Assembly (NCBI RefSeq): GCF_050320395.1
Contig: NZ_CP144459.1
Location: 1,054,001 to 1,118,000 of the forward strand
Direction: 5' to 3'
DNA length: 64,000 nucleotides
Source of the DNA: Treponema_C sp050320395
GTDB taxonomy: Bacteria; Spirochaetota; Spirochaetia; Treponematales; Treponemataceae
How positions within the stretch are numbered: the stretch's first letter is position 1; the number at the start of each line of letters is the position of its first letter. Both the position numbers and the translations under genes were made by a program. The notes beneath the pieces were generated by a model. The model saw nothing but the letters and a program-made list of their open reading frames with translations. It ran no database searches and was not told the DNA's origin. This document shows positions 25,754-34,593 of the stretch, one piece after another.

Positions 25754-26395
25754 ATGAATTCAAACATAAATCCGAAATACGGGTTTTTATATGCACTTTG
25801 TACGCTGTTTTGTTTTTTGACTTTTTCCTGCGCTTCGTTTTCGGCTCTGCGCCCGGGGATAAAAAATACTGCCGGTTCCGTTTCCGGCACACAGGGCCTT
25901 TCTCCTTCATGTGTGATTGCCGCTGCGGGTATAAAAAGTGCCGAATCTTTAGCCGCTTTTTTTATGCATGAACTTCCTTCCGCAGATTACGTAAAGGTAA
26001 AACGCCTGGCCCGCTTATACGTTGCCGAAGGGGCTTTGGAAGGCATCAATTCCGACCTTGCCTTTGCACAAATGTGTTTGGAAACGGGCTTTTTACGCTT
26101 TGGCGGCCTGGTCAGTGAGGATATGAATAATTTTTGCGGTTTGGGAGCCATAGACGCCTTGCAGCGCGGGAACCGTTTTAATTCCGAACGCGAGGGGGTA
26201 AGGGCGCATATTCAGCATTTAAAGGCCTACGGGACTGCCGAAGAGCTGCGTATGCCCCTGATTGACCCGCGCTATAAATGGGTACAGCCCAAGGGCAAAG
26301 CCTATGATGTATACGGCTTGAGCGGCACTTGGGCTTCAGACCCTCTTTACGGAAAAAAGCTTGCAAGTCTTTTGGAACGCATGAAAAATTTTTAA
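25754..26395 (+). CDS. lipoprotein of the mannosyl-glycoprotein/peptidoglycan glucosaminidase family
   Basis: Predicted lipoprotein of 213 residues. The signal ends LTFSC-ASFS, a spirochaetal lipobox. The body (DYVKVKRLARLYVAEGALEGINSDLAFAQMCLETGFLRFGG) and the motif MNNFCGLGAID match the glucosaminidase (Flg/LytG-like) family that cuts N-acetylglucosamine linkages in peptidoglycan, with the Glu of LETGF as the expected acid. It ends GTWASDPLYGKKLASLLERMKNF. The ATG at 25754 is 6 bases after a good promoter; the ATG at 25748 is the other choice but touches the -10 box. Convergent with the UMP kinase gene. Confidence 0.85.
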   Translation: MNSNINPKYGFLYALCTLFCFLTFSCASFSALRPGIKNTAGSVSGTQGLSPSCVIAAAGIKSAESLAAFFMHELPSADYVKVKRLARLYVAEGALEGINSDLAFAQMCLETGFLRFGGLVSEDMNNFCGLGAIDALQRGNRFNSEREGVRAHIQHLKAYGTAEELRMPLIDPRYKWVQPKGKAYDVYGLSGTWASDPLYGKKLASLLERMKNF

Positions 26396-26399
26396 ATGC

Positions 26400-27119
26400 T
26401 CAGCCGATAAGGGTGCCGGTAAATGCTTCTTCGTTTAAAATCGCAAGAATATTGTTTATGTCTTTACCCCCGGCACAGATAACGGAAATACCTGCGCTTT
26501 CGGCCCTCTTGCTTGCTACCGGGTCAAAGGGCGTATTTTTTCCCGGCACCCACTCATCTCCGACCATTTTGCGAAAATCGCTCCATGAAACGGAATCCAG
26601 CGGTTTTGCTTCCGGATTTTTTGCAGGGTCGTCGGTATATACTTTTTCAATATTGGAAAGGTTTACAATCGTCTTTGCACCGAAACGTTCCGCCAAATAG
26701 ACCGCATCCGTATCGGTGGAAAAGCCGGGTTTCCAGCCTGCCGCTACGAGAATCCGTCCTTTAAATTCTACCGGTTCGCTCGGATTGTATACGACATCCT
26801 GAGGACATAAATCGGAAAAAACGGCTTTTAAAAGCCGGGCATTAAGGCGTGTTGCCATAATACCGAGCCAATCTGCTTGTTCATTATCGTAGGATTCGAT
26901 ATCGCGGTTTCTTTCTCCCGCATGAGATAAAGAACAGACGCTCCGATAGGCTTTTTGGTAGATGCGTGCGGGACCTCCTCCCCCGACGACGAGGATTAAT
27001 TTTCGCGTATCGTTCTCTTTAAGCCATGAACGTACCATTGCGCAAAATGCGGTTAAAAAAGCCGTATCCGGCTCCGACGGTGCTACGATTGACCCTCCGA
27101 CCGATAATACCTTAATCAT
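26400..27119 (-). CDS. pyrH: UMP kinase, archaeal-type
   Basis: Amino-acid-kinase-fold enzyme of 239 residues that phosphorylates UMP to UDP. The opening VLSVGGSIVAPSEPD and the sequences LILVVGGGGPARIYQ, ADWLGIMATRLNA and WKPGFSTDTDAVYLAERFGAKTIVNLSNIEKVYTDDP match the archaeal-type UMP kinase branch. That branch is shorter at the N-terminus than the usual bacterial PyrH and is thought to lack its GTP control (family knowledge). AGGAGG lies 5-10 bases ahead of the start. It follows the transglutaminase-like gene in a minus-strand run, 18 bases away. Confidence 0.88.
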   Translation of the reverse strand: MIKVLSVGGSIVAPSEPDTAFLTAFCAMVRSWLKENDTRKLILVVGGGGPARIYQKAYRSVCSLSHAGERNRDIESYDNEQADWLGIMATRLNARLLKAVFSDLCPQDVVYNPSEPVEFKGRILVAAGWKPGFSTDTDAVYLAERFGAKTIVNLSNIEKVYTDDPAKNPEAKPLDSVSWSDFRKMVGDEWVPGKNTPFDPVASKRAESAGISVICAGGKDINNILAILNEEAFTGTLIG

Positions 27120-27137
27120 ATCTCCTCCTGTTGAAAC

Positions 27138-28814
27138 TTAATATACGCCGGTTACGGCGGCATCCTGCCAATAGGAACTGTATTTAACCGTTCCCGCCGT
27201 TGTTTCTTCCCAAATAGACTGCAAAGCGTAAGACTTGGGGCGGTACACTTTTTTGCCTGCAATGTGGGCGGGTTTTATATTATTCCAGCCCCGCGAAAAT
27301 GTAATATGCTGTGCATCGAGACTGCCGAAATAAAATTGCGCACGCGAGTCTTGACGCTGAAATGATTTATATTCAAGGCCCGCTCCCAAGGCCGGGTCAA
27401 CCGGAATCCAGCCGGCCCCTTCAATATAAAATTCGCACCACCAGTGATTGCGGCTTTGCATATCCGCATCAACCAATATTCCCGCGTTTGTAAGGGCGGG
27501 AATCTCCTCGGCACGTAAAAGTGCGGTGTATAAAACCGCAGCCTCATAGGCATCCGCTTTTTTTAAGCGCAAAATATCCGCAATATCCCTCTCGCTTGCG
27601 GAAACGCGGCTTTCGACGAAGATATTTTCGAGCATCCATTCATACAGCAATTTTGCCTTGCGGTACGGATTTTTCTCCTTTTTTACTATCGATGCGGCCA
27701 AGCTGCGAAGGCTTTGATTGTCCGAAGGAATCAAGGGGCCGTTTTTTAAATATGCGGCATATATTTTTTTTGTGTCTTCACTGTAGGCTTTAATCTTTGT
27801 TTCATCGACCTGCGTATGCAAACCGTGAATGCCGACCGCAAATGTATGAGAAAAAGTCGATTTTTTGCCTGCAATTTCGTTTAGGTTTATGCGGTGCACG
27901 AGGGTATTCAGATAACCCGAAATTGAGGGTTCCGGATTTGAAGCGACGATTTGAACATTCCGCTGGGTTGAAGTCAAACGCGGAAGCGGAATAAAGAGCG
28001 TTAAAGTCGCATTCGCCTCCGCTTGAGCGTCGCTTATATCGGCCGATAATTTTACCGAATAGGTACGCAAGTCGGTATAGGTTTTTGTAACGGGCGGCGA
28101 TGCAAGGCTGTAATCAAAGCCGTTGCTTTTTCCGTAATCGGTTTCCACATATACATAGCCGCTGTCGGCTCCGTCGGGAATACGGACTTGCAGTTCGGTA
28201 TCGCTCCAAAAATGGTAATCGGCATCAAAATCGGAACAGGGGATGAGGGCCTTTTCTTTTGTTCCTTCAGCCGAGCCTGCGGTAAAAAAAACGCGTGATG
28301 AGCCGCGCAGATTACCGAAGTTGCCTCCCCTGAGGGTAATTAAAGCGCCGACATGCATTGTCTTTTTATCTATCGAAGCGATAAAGGGAAGGGCCGTTTT
28401 GGGATTATGCCGGATGGGAACGGGGAGAGTTTGTCTGTTTGCAAAGATTTCCGCTTCGGATTTGCCGTTTTTTGTTTGTACATACACAAGGCCGTCTTCC
28501 ACATTGTACGGCAATACGGCCCGTATGAGGGTGTCCGTCCACGATATATAGGCCGAAGACGAAAGTTTTCCGCCTGCTATTTCAACAAAGGAGTCGGTTG
28601 CCTTCGAATCGCCGAAATTTTTACCCGTAATCGTAATGACATCGCCCGGTTCTCCTACCGCAGGATGAATACCCGTAAGTACCGGCGGCCGCTCTTTTAC
28701 GGCCGAAAGGTAAAAAAACAGGAACACGATAAGGGCTGTTAAACCGAGTATGAAAACGGCCCTGAACAGGGGATGTTTGCGGAACCGGTATATACAGTGA
28801 CCGAGGATACTCAC
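27138..28814 (-). CDS. membrane-anchored TIG-domain/transglutaminase-like protein, catalytic Cys apparently lost
   Basis: Protein of 558 residues. One membrane helix (about 18-38) anchors a large outside region with two IPT/TIG domains (about 40-130, VGEPGDVITITGKNFG; about 143-235, VGALITLRGGNFG). A linker leads to a transglutaminase-like core at about 385-480 (KAKLLYEWMLENIF...NHWWCEFYIEGAGWIPVDP). The His and Asp of the triad are present, but the position normally holding Cys (G-x-C before the helix ending LLRA) reads D-A422-Y. It therefore looks enzymatically dead or repurposed. The gene overlaps the anti-sigma gene by 4 bases, in one operon with the sigma factor. Confidence 0.8.
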   Translation of the reverse strand: MSILGHCIYRFRKHPLFRAVFILGLTALIVFLFFYLSAVKERPPVLTGIHPAVGEPGDVITITGKNFGDSKATDSFVEIAGGKLSSSAYISWTDTLIRAVLPYNVEDGLVYVQTKNGKSEAEIFANRQTLPVPIRHNPKTALPFIASIDKKTMHVGALITLRGGNFGNLRGSSRVFFTAGSAEGTKEKALIPCSDFDADYHFWSDTELQVRIPDGADSGYVYVETDYGKSNGFDYSLASPPVTKTYTDLRTYSVKLSADISDAQAEANATLTLFIPLPRLTSTQRNVQIVASNPEPSISGYLNTLVHRINLNEIAGKKSTFSHTFAVGIHGLHTQVDETKIKAYSEDTKKIYAAYLKNGPLIPSDNQSLRSLAASIVKKEKNPYRKAKLLYEWMLENIFVESRVSASERDIADILRLKKADAYEAAVLYTALLRAEEIPALTNAGILVDADMQSRNHWWCEFYIEGAGWIPVDPALGAGLEYKSFQRQDSRAQFYFGSLDAQHITFSRGWNNIKPAHIAGKKVYRPKSYALQSIWEETTAGTVKYSSYWQDAAVTGVY

Positions 28815-29491
28815 CTGAAAGAAACCTCGGTAAAGTCAAAGGGCTCCTTTGTCCGTACGGCCGAAATAAGAGGCATTTGAGACACAGTGGCCAGCGGGAT
28901 ACGTATATGATTTACATTATGTACGTTTGTCGAAAGTTCGGGTTTAAATACATCGATAGCAGTCAATTGCGGCGTATCAAGGGTAAATTGGTAGCGAGTT
29001 CCGAACATCGAGGCAAGAGACGAGGCGCTTACGTTTTCGGGTGCAACGATGCCGCGTTTTTGAATCGGTTCCGCCCGCACACTGCTCATTGAAGCGGGAA
29101 TGGTAACTTGATTTTGCGTGCGCCCGCCGTTTCCCGTACGCAAAGCCAATACCGCGGTAAAAACAAAGACGGCGGCGGCAGCTGCGGGAATCATTTTTGC
29201 CGAAAAAGTACGGATAAACGGCTGTTCGGGTAAGACCACCTTCTTATAGCTCAGGCGCGCTTTTAGACGTTTATAGCCTTCATCGAGTTCCGAAAGAGAA
29301 GGCCTGTCTTGCAAAAAGGCGGGCAGGTCCGAGTCATCGCTTACTCTTTTACGCAGGGTTCGGTACTTCGACAAAATGCGCCGGCATCGGTCGCACGAAG
29401 CCGTATGTATTTCAAACTCCGTTTTAAAGGGCTCCTGAAGTTCATTGTCCGCATACAAACAGTGGATATCCTTAGCGGGGCAGGTAGACAT
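28811..29491 (-). CDS. zinc-finger (zf-HC2) anti-sigma factor
   Basis: Protein of 226 residues. The N-terminal zinc-binding anti-sigma motif reads HTASCDRC (H-x3-C-x2-C) within about 1-45. A helix at about 100-118 (IPAAAAAVFVFTAVLALRTG) crosses the membrane, and about 105 residues lie outside, ending DFTEVSFR. The gene overlaps the upstream sigma gene by 20 bases and the downstream TIG/transglutaminase gene by 4, so all three are made together. Such proteins hold an ECF sigma factor at the membrane until an envelope signal leads to release (family knowledge). No protease site is evident. Confidence 0.85.
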   Translation of the reverse strand: MSTCPAKDIHCLYADNELQEPFKTEFEIHTASCDRCRRILSKYRTLRKRVSDDSDLPAFLQDRPSLSELDEGYKRLKARLSYKKVVLPEQPFIRTFSAKMIPAAAAAVFVFTAVLALRTGNGGRTQNQVTIPASMSSVRAEPIQKRGIVAPENVSASSLASMFGTRYQFTLDTPQLTAIDVFKPELSTNVHNVNHIRIPLATVSQMPLISAVRTKEPFDFTEVSFR

Positions 29492-30038
29492 CGTCTTCTC
29501 CTATCAACTTTGAAAGCTGTTCACGTGCTCTAAAAACTCTCACTTTTACGTTTCCTTCCGTAATTCCCAAAACCCGTCCGATTTCCTTGTAATTCAATTC
29601 GGCATATTCTTTAAGTATAAGAACGGTTTTTAAATTGACCGGCAGTTTTTCCAAGGCTTCGCGCGTACGCCGTAAGGTTTCGGCTTTCAGTAATTCCGTT
29701 TCTCCTGAATCCGTTTGCCTGCGGTCTTCTTTTAAAAAACGCTCATATGCTTTTTTTTCTCGCGTTTTCCGTTTGGCATAGTTTAAAGACGCATTTTTGA
29801 CTACCCGTATAAGCCAATATTTTGCGTCGTCCAATGACGGAAAAACAAGTTCTTTTTCGTGCATCTTTATAAGCGAATCATGGACCAAATCTTCGGCCGC
29901 TTCTTCGTCGTTTACGATGCGGTACGATACTTTAAATAAAAGAGCCATCAGGGCATCGTACACTTTACGAAAATCGGCTTCATTTGCCGCATATATGGTC
30001 GATTCGGCCTTATCGGAGCCCGTTTGCATATTAAACAA
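29472..30038 (-). CDS. ECF-type RNA polymerase sigma factor
   Basis: Sigma factor of 188 residues with region 2 (DEEAAEDLVHDSLIKMHEK, then DAKYWLIRVVKNASLNYAKRK) and region 4 (LPVNLKTVLILKEYAELNYKEIGRVLGITEGNVKVRVFRAREQL). The region between them is short and charged, as in ECF/RpoE-like sigmas. The listed start is TTG 30038, with GGGG 7 bases upstream; ATG 30029 is the other choice. It overlaps the anti-sigma gene, and the sigma, anti-sigma and TIG/transglutaminase genes form one operon. As I recall, T. pallidum has an RpoE-like sigma gene next to cysS and murB, which matches the order here. Confidence 0.9.
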   Translation of the reverse strand: MFNMQTGSDKAESTIYAANEADFRKVYDALMALLFKVSYRIVNDEEAAEDLVHDSLIKMHEKELVFPSLDDAKYWLIRVVKNASLNYAKRKTREKKAYERFLKEDRRQTDSGETELLKAETLRRTREALEKLPVNLKTVLILKEYAELNYKEIGRVLGITEGNVKVRVFRAREQLSKLIGEDDVYLPR

Positions 30039-30116
30039 AGCATACCCCGTAAACGTTACAGCTGCGGCGGATTTTTATGCGCATCTTCGTGATTTTTATA
30101 TGCGCATTTTGCGCCT

Positions 30117-31658
30117 TTATGCGCGTTTCCATATCGTTCCCTCAGGCGTATCTTCCAGAATAATCCCCCGTTCTTTGAGCAAAGCCCGTATTTCATCGGA
30201 ACGGGCATAGTTTTTCAGCTTTTTCGCTTCGGTACGCTCGGCAACCAGGGCGTCTATTTCCGCATCGCCGGTACTGTCCGAAGCGCTTTTTATTTCCGCG
30301 GCTTTTTTGTCCGCTTCATCCGAAAAGGCGAGGGCGCTTTTAATAAGCTGTAAGCCCAATACTTCGTCCATAAGGGCAATCAGGAGCACGGTATCCGAAG
30401 AGCCGATATGCTTATTTTTAACGGCAATTTGCAGCTCCGAGAGGGCGCGCGGTAAGGCTAAATCGTCTTCAAGCGCCTGTCTAAAGGTTTCCAGGCTTTG
30501 TTTTGCCGGTGTGCTTAAAGAATCCGCAGTAATTTTTTGCGTATCGGCGTAATCCGTACCGATATAATCCTTATCCGAAGCGCGCGCACAGGCTTCGGCT
30601 TTTTCCCGTGCGAGGCCCTCGTCAAAGGCTTGTTTTAAAACCTTTGCCGTACGCTGAATCAGGGCTTTTCGCGCATTTTTTGCGCTGTCCATCGCCGCAT
30701 ACGAAAAGGCAAGCTGGCTTCGGTAATGGCCGCCCAAAAGGAAAAAACGGTAGTCGAGGGCTTCATAGCCTGCATCAAGGAGTTTTTGCAGGGTTAAAAA
30801 ATCTCCTGAAGACTTGGACATTTTTTCTTTGTCCACTACAAGAAATTCGTTGTGAAGCCAATAATTTACCCATTTTTTACCCGTGGCGCCTTCCGATTGA
30901 GCTATTTCGTTTGTGTGGTGAATCGGTATATGGTCTATGCCTCCGGTATGAATGTCGAACTGCTCTCCCAAATATTTAATGCTCATCGCCGAACATTCTA
31001 TGTGCCAGCCCGGATAGCCCTTGCCCCACGGAGAATCCCACACCAAAGCCTGATTTTCGAATTTACTCTTTGTAAACCACAGCACAAAATCGTAGGGATT
31101 CCGCTTATTTCGGTCCACATCGATACGCGCGCCGGCTTTTAAATCGTCCAAATTGATGTTTGCAAGTTTTCCGTAATCGGGAAAGGTTGAAACGTCAAAG
31201 TAGAGATTGCCGCCCGCCATATAGGTATGACCGTTTTTTTCAAGACGTTTTATAAGGTCTATCATATCCTGAATGTGTTCGGTCGCCTTGCAGATAACGT
31301 CGGGCTTTCGGATATTAAGATTGTCTATATCTTTAAAAAATGCCTGCGTATAAAAATCGGCTATTTCCAAAACCGACTGACCGCGTTCCCGCGCGGTTTT
31401 TAACATTTTGTCTTCGCCGGAGTCCGCATCTCCTGTTAAGTGGCCGATATCGGTAATGTTCATAACGTGATTTACTTTGTAGCCTAAAAAGCGTAAAACA
31501 CGGTCAAGGGTATCCAAAAACACATAGGCGCGCAAATTGCCTATATGTGCATAGTTATAAACGGTCGGGCCGCAGCCGTAAAAACCGCATTTCCCTTTTT
31601 CCACGGGAATAAAGTTTTCGAGCTTTCGTCCCATTGTATTGAATAAACGCAGTGCCAT
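30117..31658 (-). CDS. cysS: cysteinyl-tRNA synthetase
   Basis: Class I aminoacyl-tRNA synthetase of 513 residues. It carries the HIGH-type motif (YNYAHIGNLRAYV), the KMSKS motif (KEKMSKSSGDF), and the zinc ligands CGPTVY, CSAM and HHTNE. It attaches cysteine to tRNA-Cys in the cytoplasm. AGGAAA lies 8 bases ahead of the start. It is divergent from murB with about 45 bases between, where the two -10 boxes almost overlap. Full length for the family. Confidence 0.96.
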   Translation of the reverse strand: MALRLFNTMGRKLENFIPVEKGKCGFYGCGPTVYNYAHIGNLRAYVFLDTLDRVLRFLGYKVNHVMNITDIGHLTGDADSGEDKMLKTARERGQSVLEIADFYTQAFFKDIDNLNIRKPDVICKATEHIQDMIDLIKRLEKNGHTYMAGGNLYFDVSTFPDYGKLANINLDDLKAGARIDVDRNKRNPYDFVLWFTKSKFENQALVWDSPWGKGYPGWHIECSAMSIKYLGEQFDIHTGGIDHIPIHHTNEIAQSEGATGKKWVNYWLHNEFLVVDKEKMSKSSGDFLTLQKLLDAGYEALDYRFFLLGGHYRSQLAFSYAAMDSAKNARKALIQRTAKVLKQAFDEGLAREKAEACARASDKDYIGTDYADTQKITADSLSTPAKQSLETFRQALEDDLALPRALSELQIAVKNKHIGSSDTVLLIALMDEVLGLQLIKSALAFSDEADKKAAEIKSASDSTGDAEIDALVAERTEAKKLKNYARSDEIRALLKERGIILEDTPEGTIWKRA

Positions 31659-31689
31659 AGTCGGTGTTTCCTTTATCCGTAATTTATAT

Positions 31690-31695
31690 TATACT
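31690..31695 (+). promoter_or_regulatory. -10 box before the murB start
   Basis: TATACT at 31690-31695 with 8 bases to the ATG at 31704 and no Shine-Dalgarno sequence. The -35 at 17 bp spacing (TTTCCT) is weak. Leaderless candidate. Confidence 0.45.
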
Positions 31696-31703
31696 GATTA
31701 CCT

Positions 31704-32678
31704 ATGAATAATTTACGCAAAATAGCGGAAATGTGCAATACATCGGCTTGTTTTCGCGGAAAAATACTGTATAACGAGCCGATGTCCGAGCATACAACCT
31801 TTAAAATAGGCGGTCCTGCCGACGTTTTTATCGAGCCTGCGGATGAACAAAGCCTTATATTCGTATTAAAGGAGGCGGCTTCATTCGGTGTGCCCCTTTT
31901 TATCCTGGGAGGGGGCTCGAATCTTGTCGTTTCCGACAAAGGAATCGAAGGCTGCACCCTTTGTACCGCTTCTTTAAAAAACATAGGATTTGACGGCTCC
32001 GTTTTACACTGCGGCTCCGGCTGTACCTTTGAAGAACTGCTCGCTTTTTGCCGTATCAATTCTCTCGGCGGCCTTGAATCCTTTGCGGGGCTTCCGGGAA
32101 GCGTCGGAGGAGCGGTGTATATGAATGCCCGCTGTTACGAAACATCCATAAGCGACGTACTTGTAAGCGCGGATTATCTGTTTGCCGGAAAAAGCGGCAC
32201 GTCTGCCGCAGGCGGTACCGCCTGTAAAGCCGAACAATTGCACTATGCGATGCGTAAAGAAGATTGGGAATATAAAAAATCGCCCTTTATGAATATGCGC
32301 TTGCAAGGCCTTTTGCCCCTTATTTTGTGTGCGTCTTTTAAAGTATATGCGGAAGAGCCTGCCCGTATCGCGCAAAAATGCGGCGGCTTTATACAAAGCC
32401 GTGAACAAAAGGGGCATTTTCGCTATCCGTCGGCCGGAAGCGTTTTCAAAAACAACCGCGCATTCGGAAAACCTTCCGGGCAAATTATAGATGAAGCCGG
32501 TTTACGCGGCTTACGTATCGGCGATGCCCAGGTGGCTCCCTGGCACGGCAATTTTATAGTTAATTTGAACCGTGCTTCTGCCGATAATATAAAAGAGCTT
32601 GTAGAACAAATTCAACACGAAGTAAAAAGAAAGACCGATTTTGAGCTTGAATGCGAAATCATCTTTTGCGGAAGGTAG
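31704..32678 (+). CDS. murB: UDP-N-acetylenolpyruvoylglucosamine reductase
   Basis: FAD enzyme of 324 residues that makes UDP-N-acetylmuramate for peptidoglycan. The FAD-binding part has HTTFKIGGPADVF, LGGGSNLVVSDKG and GGLESFAGLPGSVGGAVYMN. The catalytic Ser lies in YPSAGSVFKNN and the final Glu in the C-terminal third (LECEIIF). The substrate domain includes KEDWEYKKSPF. The start is the ATG at 31704, 8 bases after a -10 box. It is followed by the cNMP-domain regulator. Confidence 0.95.
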   Translation: MNNLRKIAEMCNTSACFRGKILYNEPMSEHTTFKIGGPADVFIEPADEQSLIFVLKEAASFGVPLFILGGGSNLVVSDKGIEGCTLCTASLKNIGFDGSVLHCGSGCTFEELLAFCRINSLGGLESFAGLPGSVGGAVYMNARCYETSISDVLVSADYLFAGKSGTSAAGGTACKAEQLHYAMRKEDWEYKKSPFMNMRLQGLLPLILCASFKVYAEEPARIAQKCGGFIQSREQKGHFRYPSAGSVFKNNRAFGKPSGQIIDEAGLRGLRIGDAQVAPWHGNFIVNLNRASADNIKELVEQIQHEVKRKTDFELECEIIFCGR

Positions 32679-32696
32679 TCTTTACCCTTTGTTATA

Positions 32697-32725
32697 TTGA
32701 CAATAGTCCGCTTGACTTTTATACT
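32697..32725 (+). promoter_or_regulatory. promoter of the cNMP-domain gene
   Basis: TTGACA (32697-32702), 17 bp, TATACT (32720-32725). The expected transcript start is near 32732. GAGGG at 32738-32742 then serves the TTG at 32748. Confidence 0.7.
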
Positions 32726-32747
32726 GTATATTGGTGTGAGGGCAGAA

Positions 32748-33944
32748 TTGTTACAGTTATCTTTTGTAAACTTCAGAAAAGACTCGTATTTGCTTGTTGA
32801 AGGGAAAGCAGAAAATGACCGTTTTTTTATTATACAAAGCGGCAAGGTTCGTACTTTCAGACAAAGCGATTCCCTTTCCGACTCGAATGCCGTACTCGGT
32901 CCGGGGGACTTTGTAGGAGTCGTTCCCTGTATGTCCGCCCACAGCCAAATTGAAACGGCTATTGCGATGACCGATGTTGTGGTTATTTCCGTCAATAGGG
33001 AACAGTATCCGGCCTTGATTTCAAAAAACACGCCTGTTGCCATGAAGATTATCCGTACCTTTGCAAACCGGATGCGCGTGGTAAACGAGATTCTTACCTG
33101 TCTTACTTTAAAAAATACGGTTACAAACTCTTCGGAGCAAATGTATTTTATAGCCGCATACTACGATAAAATGGGCAAAACCGATTTGGCCGTCTACGGT
33201 TATTATCAGTATATGAAAGAATGTCCCGGCGGGGCCAATTTGGAAAAGGCAAAAAACCGTTTTGTCACCCTCAAAGCCCGTTCCCATGCCGTTTACTTTG
33301 AAAGTCCTACCGGCAATATACGCAATTATCCCAAGGATACGATGATTTTTTCCGAATGCCAATCGGGTCAGGATATGTTTATTATCCAATCCGGCCAGGT
33401 AAAAATATCAAGGGTTGTAGACGATAATGAAGTTATTTTGGCCGTTTTGCAAAAGGGCGATTTTTTCGGCGAAATGGCCCTGCTTGAAAACAAGCCCCGA
33501 TCGGCCAGTGCCATCGCTCATGAAGACTGTGTGCTTACCGCCGTCAACCGTAAAAACTTCGATCAAATGGTTGCAACCCAGCCCCAGCTTATAACGCGCT
33601 TAACGGTAACTTTGGCCGAACGCCTGTGGTCCATGTCGCGTCAGCTTATAAATGCCCAATTGCGCGACCCCATGTTTAAGCTTTTCGATATGCTTGCCCT
33701 TCAGCTGGAAAAAAACCGTGTGCCCCTGGGTAAGGGCAGCAGCCATCAATTCGACCTTACCCCCTACGATTTGGCCAATATGTGCGGTATTCCTCAGGAG
33801 CAGCAGGCGATTGTGCTGGCCCAGTTTATACGGGATCCGCGTGTACGTCTGGTTTCGAACAAGATTTACATAGCCGACTGCCGCGAATTGATGAAAACGG
33901 CCGAATTTTACCGTAAGCAAAAGCAGCAATCTTCGGCACACTGA
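32748..33944 (+). CDS. Crp-like regulator with two cyclic-nucleotide-binding domains
   Basis: Cytoplasmic protein of 398 residues with a first cNMP-binding domain (about 1-115, VEGKAENDRFFIIQSGKVRTF), a helical TPR-like link (about 125-175), and a second cNMP domain (about 190-300, SECQSGQDMFIIQSGQVKISR then KGDFFGEMALLENKPRSASA). A Crp-like winged helix follows (about 320-385, PYDLANMCGIPQEQQAIVLAQFI). The second domain keeps the FGEMALL/RSA phosphate-binding cassette; the first does not, so it may not bind nucleotide. The TTG at 32748 is chosen because GAGGG precedes it by 5 bases; GTG 32736 is the alternative. The gene abuts the exported-protein gene at 33946. Confidence 0.82.
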   Translation: MLQLSFVNFRKDSYLLVEGKAENDRFFIIQSGKVRTFRQSDSLSDSNAVLGPGDFVGVVPCMSAHSQIETAIAMTDVVVISVNREQYPALISKNTPVAMKIIRTFANRMRVVNEILTCLTLKNTVTNSSEQMYFIAAYYDKMGKTDLAVYGYYQYMKECPGGANLEKAKNRFVTLKARSHAVYFESPTGNIRNYPKDTMIFSECQSGQDMFIIQSGQVKISRVVDDNEVILAVLQKGDFFGEMALLENKPRSASAIAHEDCVLTAVNRKNFDQMVATQPQLITRLTVTLAERLWSMSRQLINAQLRDPMFKLFDMLALQLEKNRVPLGKGSSHQFDLTPYDLANMCGIPQEQQAIVLAQFIRDPRVRLVSNKIYIADCRELMKTAEFYRKQKQQSSAH

Positions 33945-33945
33945 A

Positions 33946-34593
33946 ATGAGTTTTTCCCGCTTTTTTTTCGGTTTAAGTTTTTTTTTCATTTTTATTCAAA
34001 GCTTTTTTTTGTTTGCCCAAAGCCGTCTGCCTGCTCAAAAAGGAGCCGTCGGCTCCGATAAAAGAATGCAGCCCCTGCATATAGACGGAAAAGACCTTCC
34101 TCCCGTTCTCTATATAAATCCGAATCCTCAAAAACTGCCCTCGGGTTACCGTTCAATTTTTTTGGGAATGGAATTTGAAGACGTAAAGGAAGCGCTTAAA
34201 AAGGACGGCTTATACGGTTATCGGGGGGAGCGCGATGTTTCACTCCTGCCCGGCGAAAACAGGGTGCTTATAGAAACTTCGTCAAGCGGTTATTTGGCAC
34301 GCTGCTGGTTTCATTTTTATGAAAATAAACTCTACACGATTATTATCAACTTTAACCCCGAAAAGACGGACTTTTACTCCGTCTTTACAAAACTTTTGGA
34401 AAAATACGGCGAACCCCTTTCCCTGTCGCCGGAAACGGTTTATTGGGAAAATGCGCAGGTATCTTTGAGTCTTGAACGGCCCGTAAGCGTAAAATACATT
34501 GACCGCCGCGTTTTTAACGCATTGGCCGATAAAAGCGGTGTTGAAGAATCCGCGGCCGAAATTCTGCGTTCCCGTATTTTGGACGACTTATGA
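33946..34593 (+). CDS. exported hypothetical protein
   Basis: Protein of 215 residues with a signal peptide (FFFGLSFFFIFIQSFFLFAQS). The mature part contains IFLGMEFEDVKEALKKDGLYGYRGERDVSLLPGENRVLIETSSSG and KYGEPLSLSPETVYWENAQVSLSL. This 'LGM.FEDVKEALKKD...F.KLYTI' layout resembles small periplasmic proteins seen across Treponema, but I cannot name a family. It starts one base after the cNMP gene's stop and overlaps the next gene (ATGA), so the three are co-translated. Confidence 0.75.
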   Translation: MSFSRFFFGLSFFFIFIQSFFLFAQSRLPAQKGAVGSDKRMQPLHIDGKDLPPVLYINPNPQKLPSGYRSIFLGMEFEDVKEALKKDGLYGYRGERDVSLLPGENRVLIETSSSGYLARCWFHFYENKLYTIIINFNPEKTDFYSVFTKLLEKYGEPLSLSPETVYWENAQVSLSLERPVSVKYIDRRVFNALADKSGVEESAAEILRSRILDDL

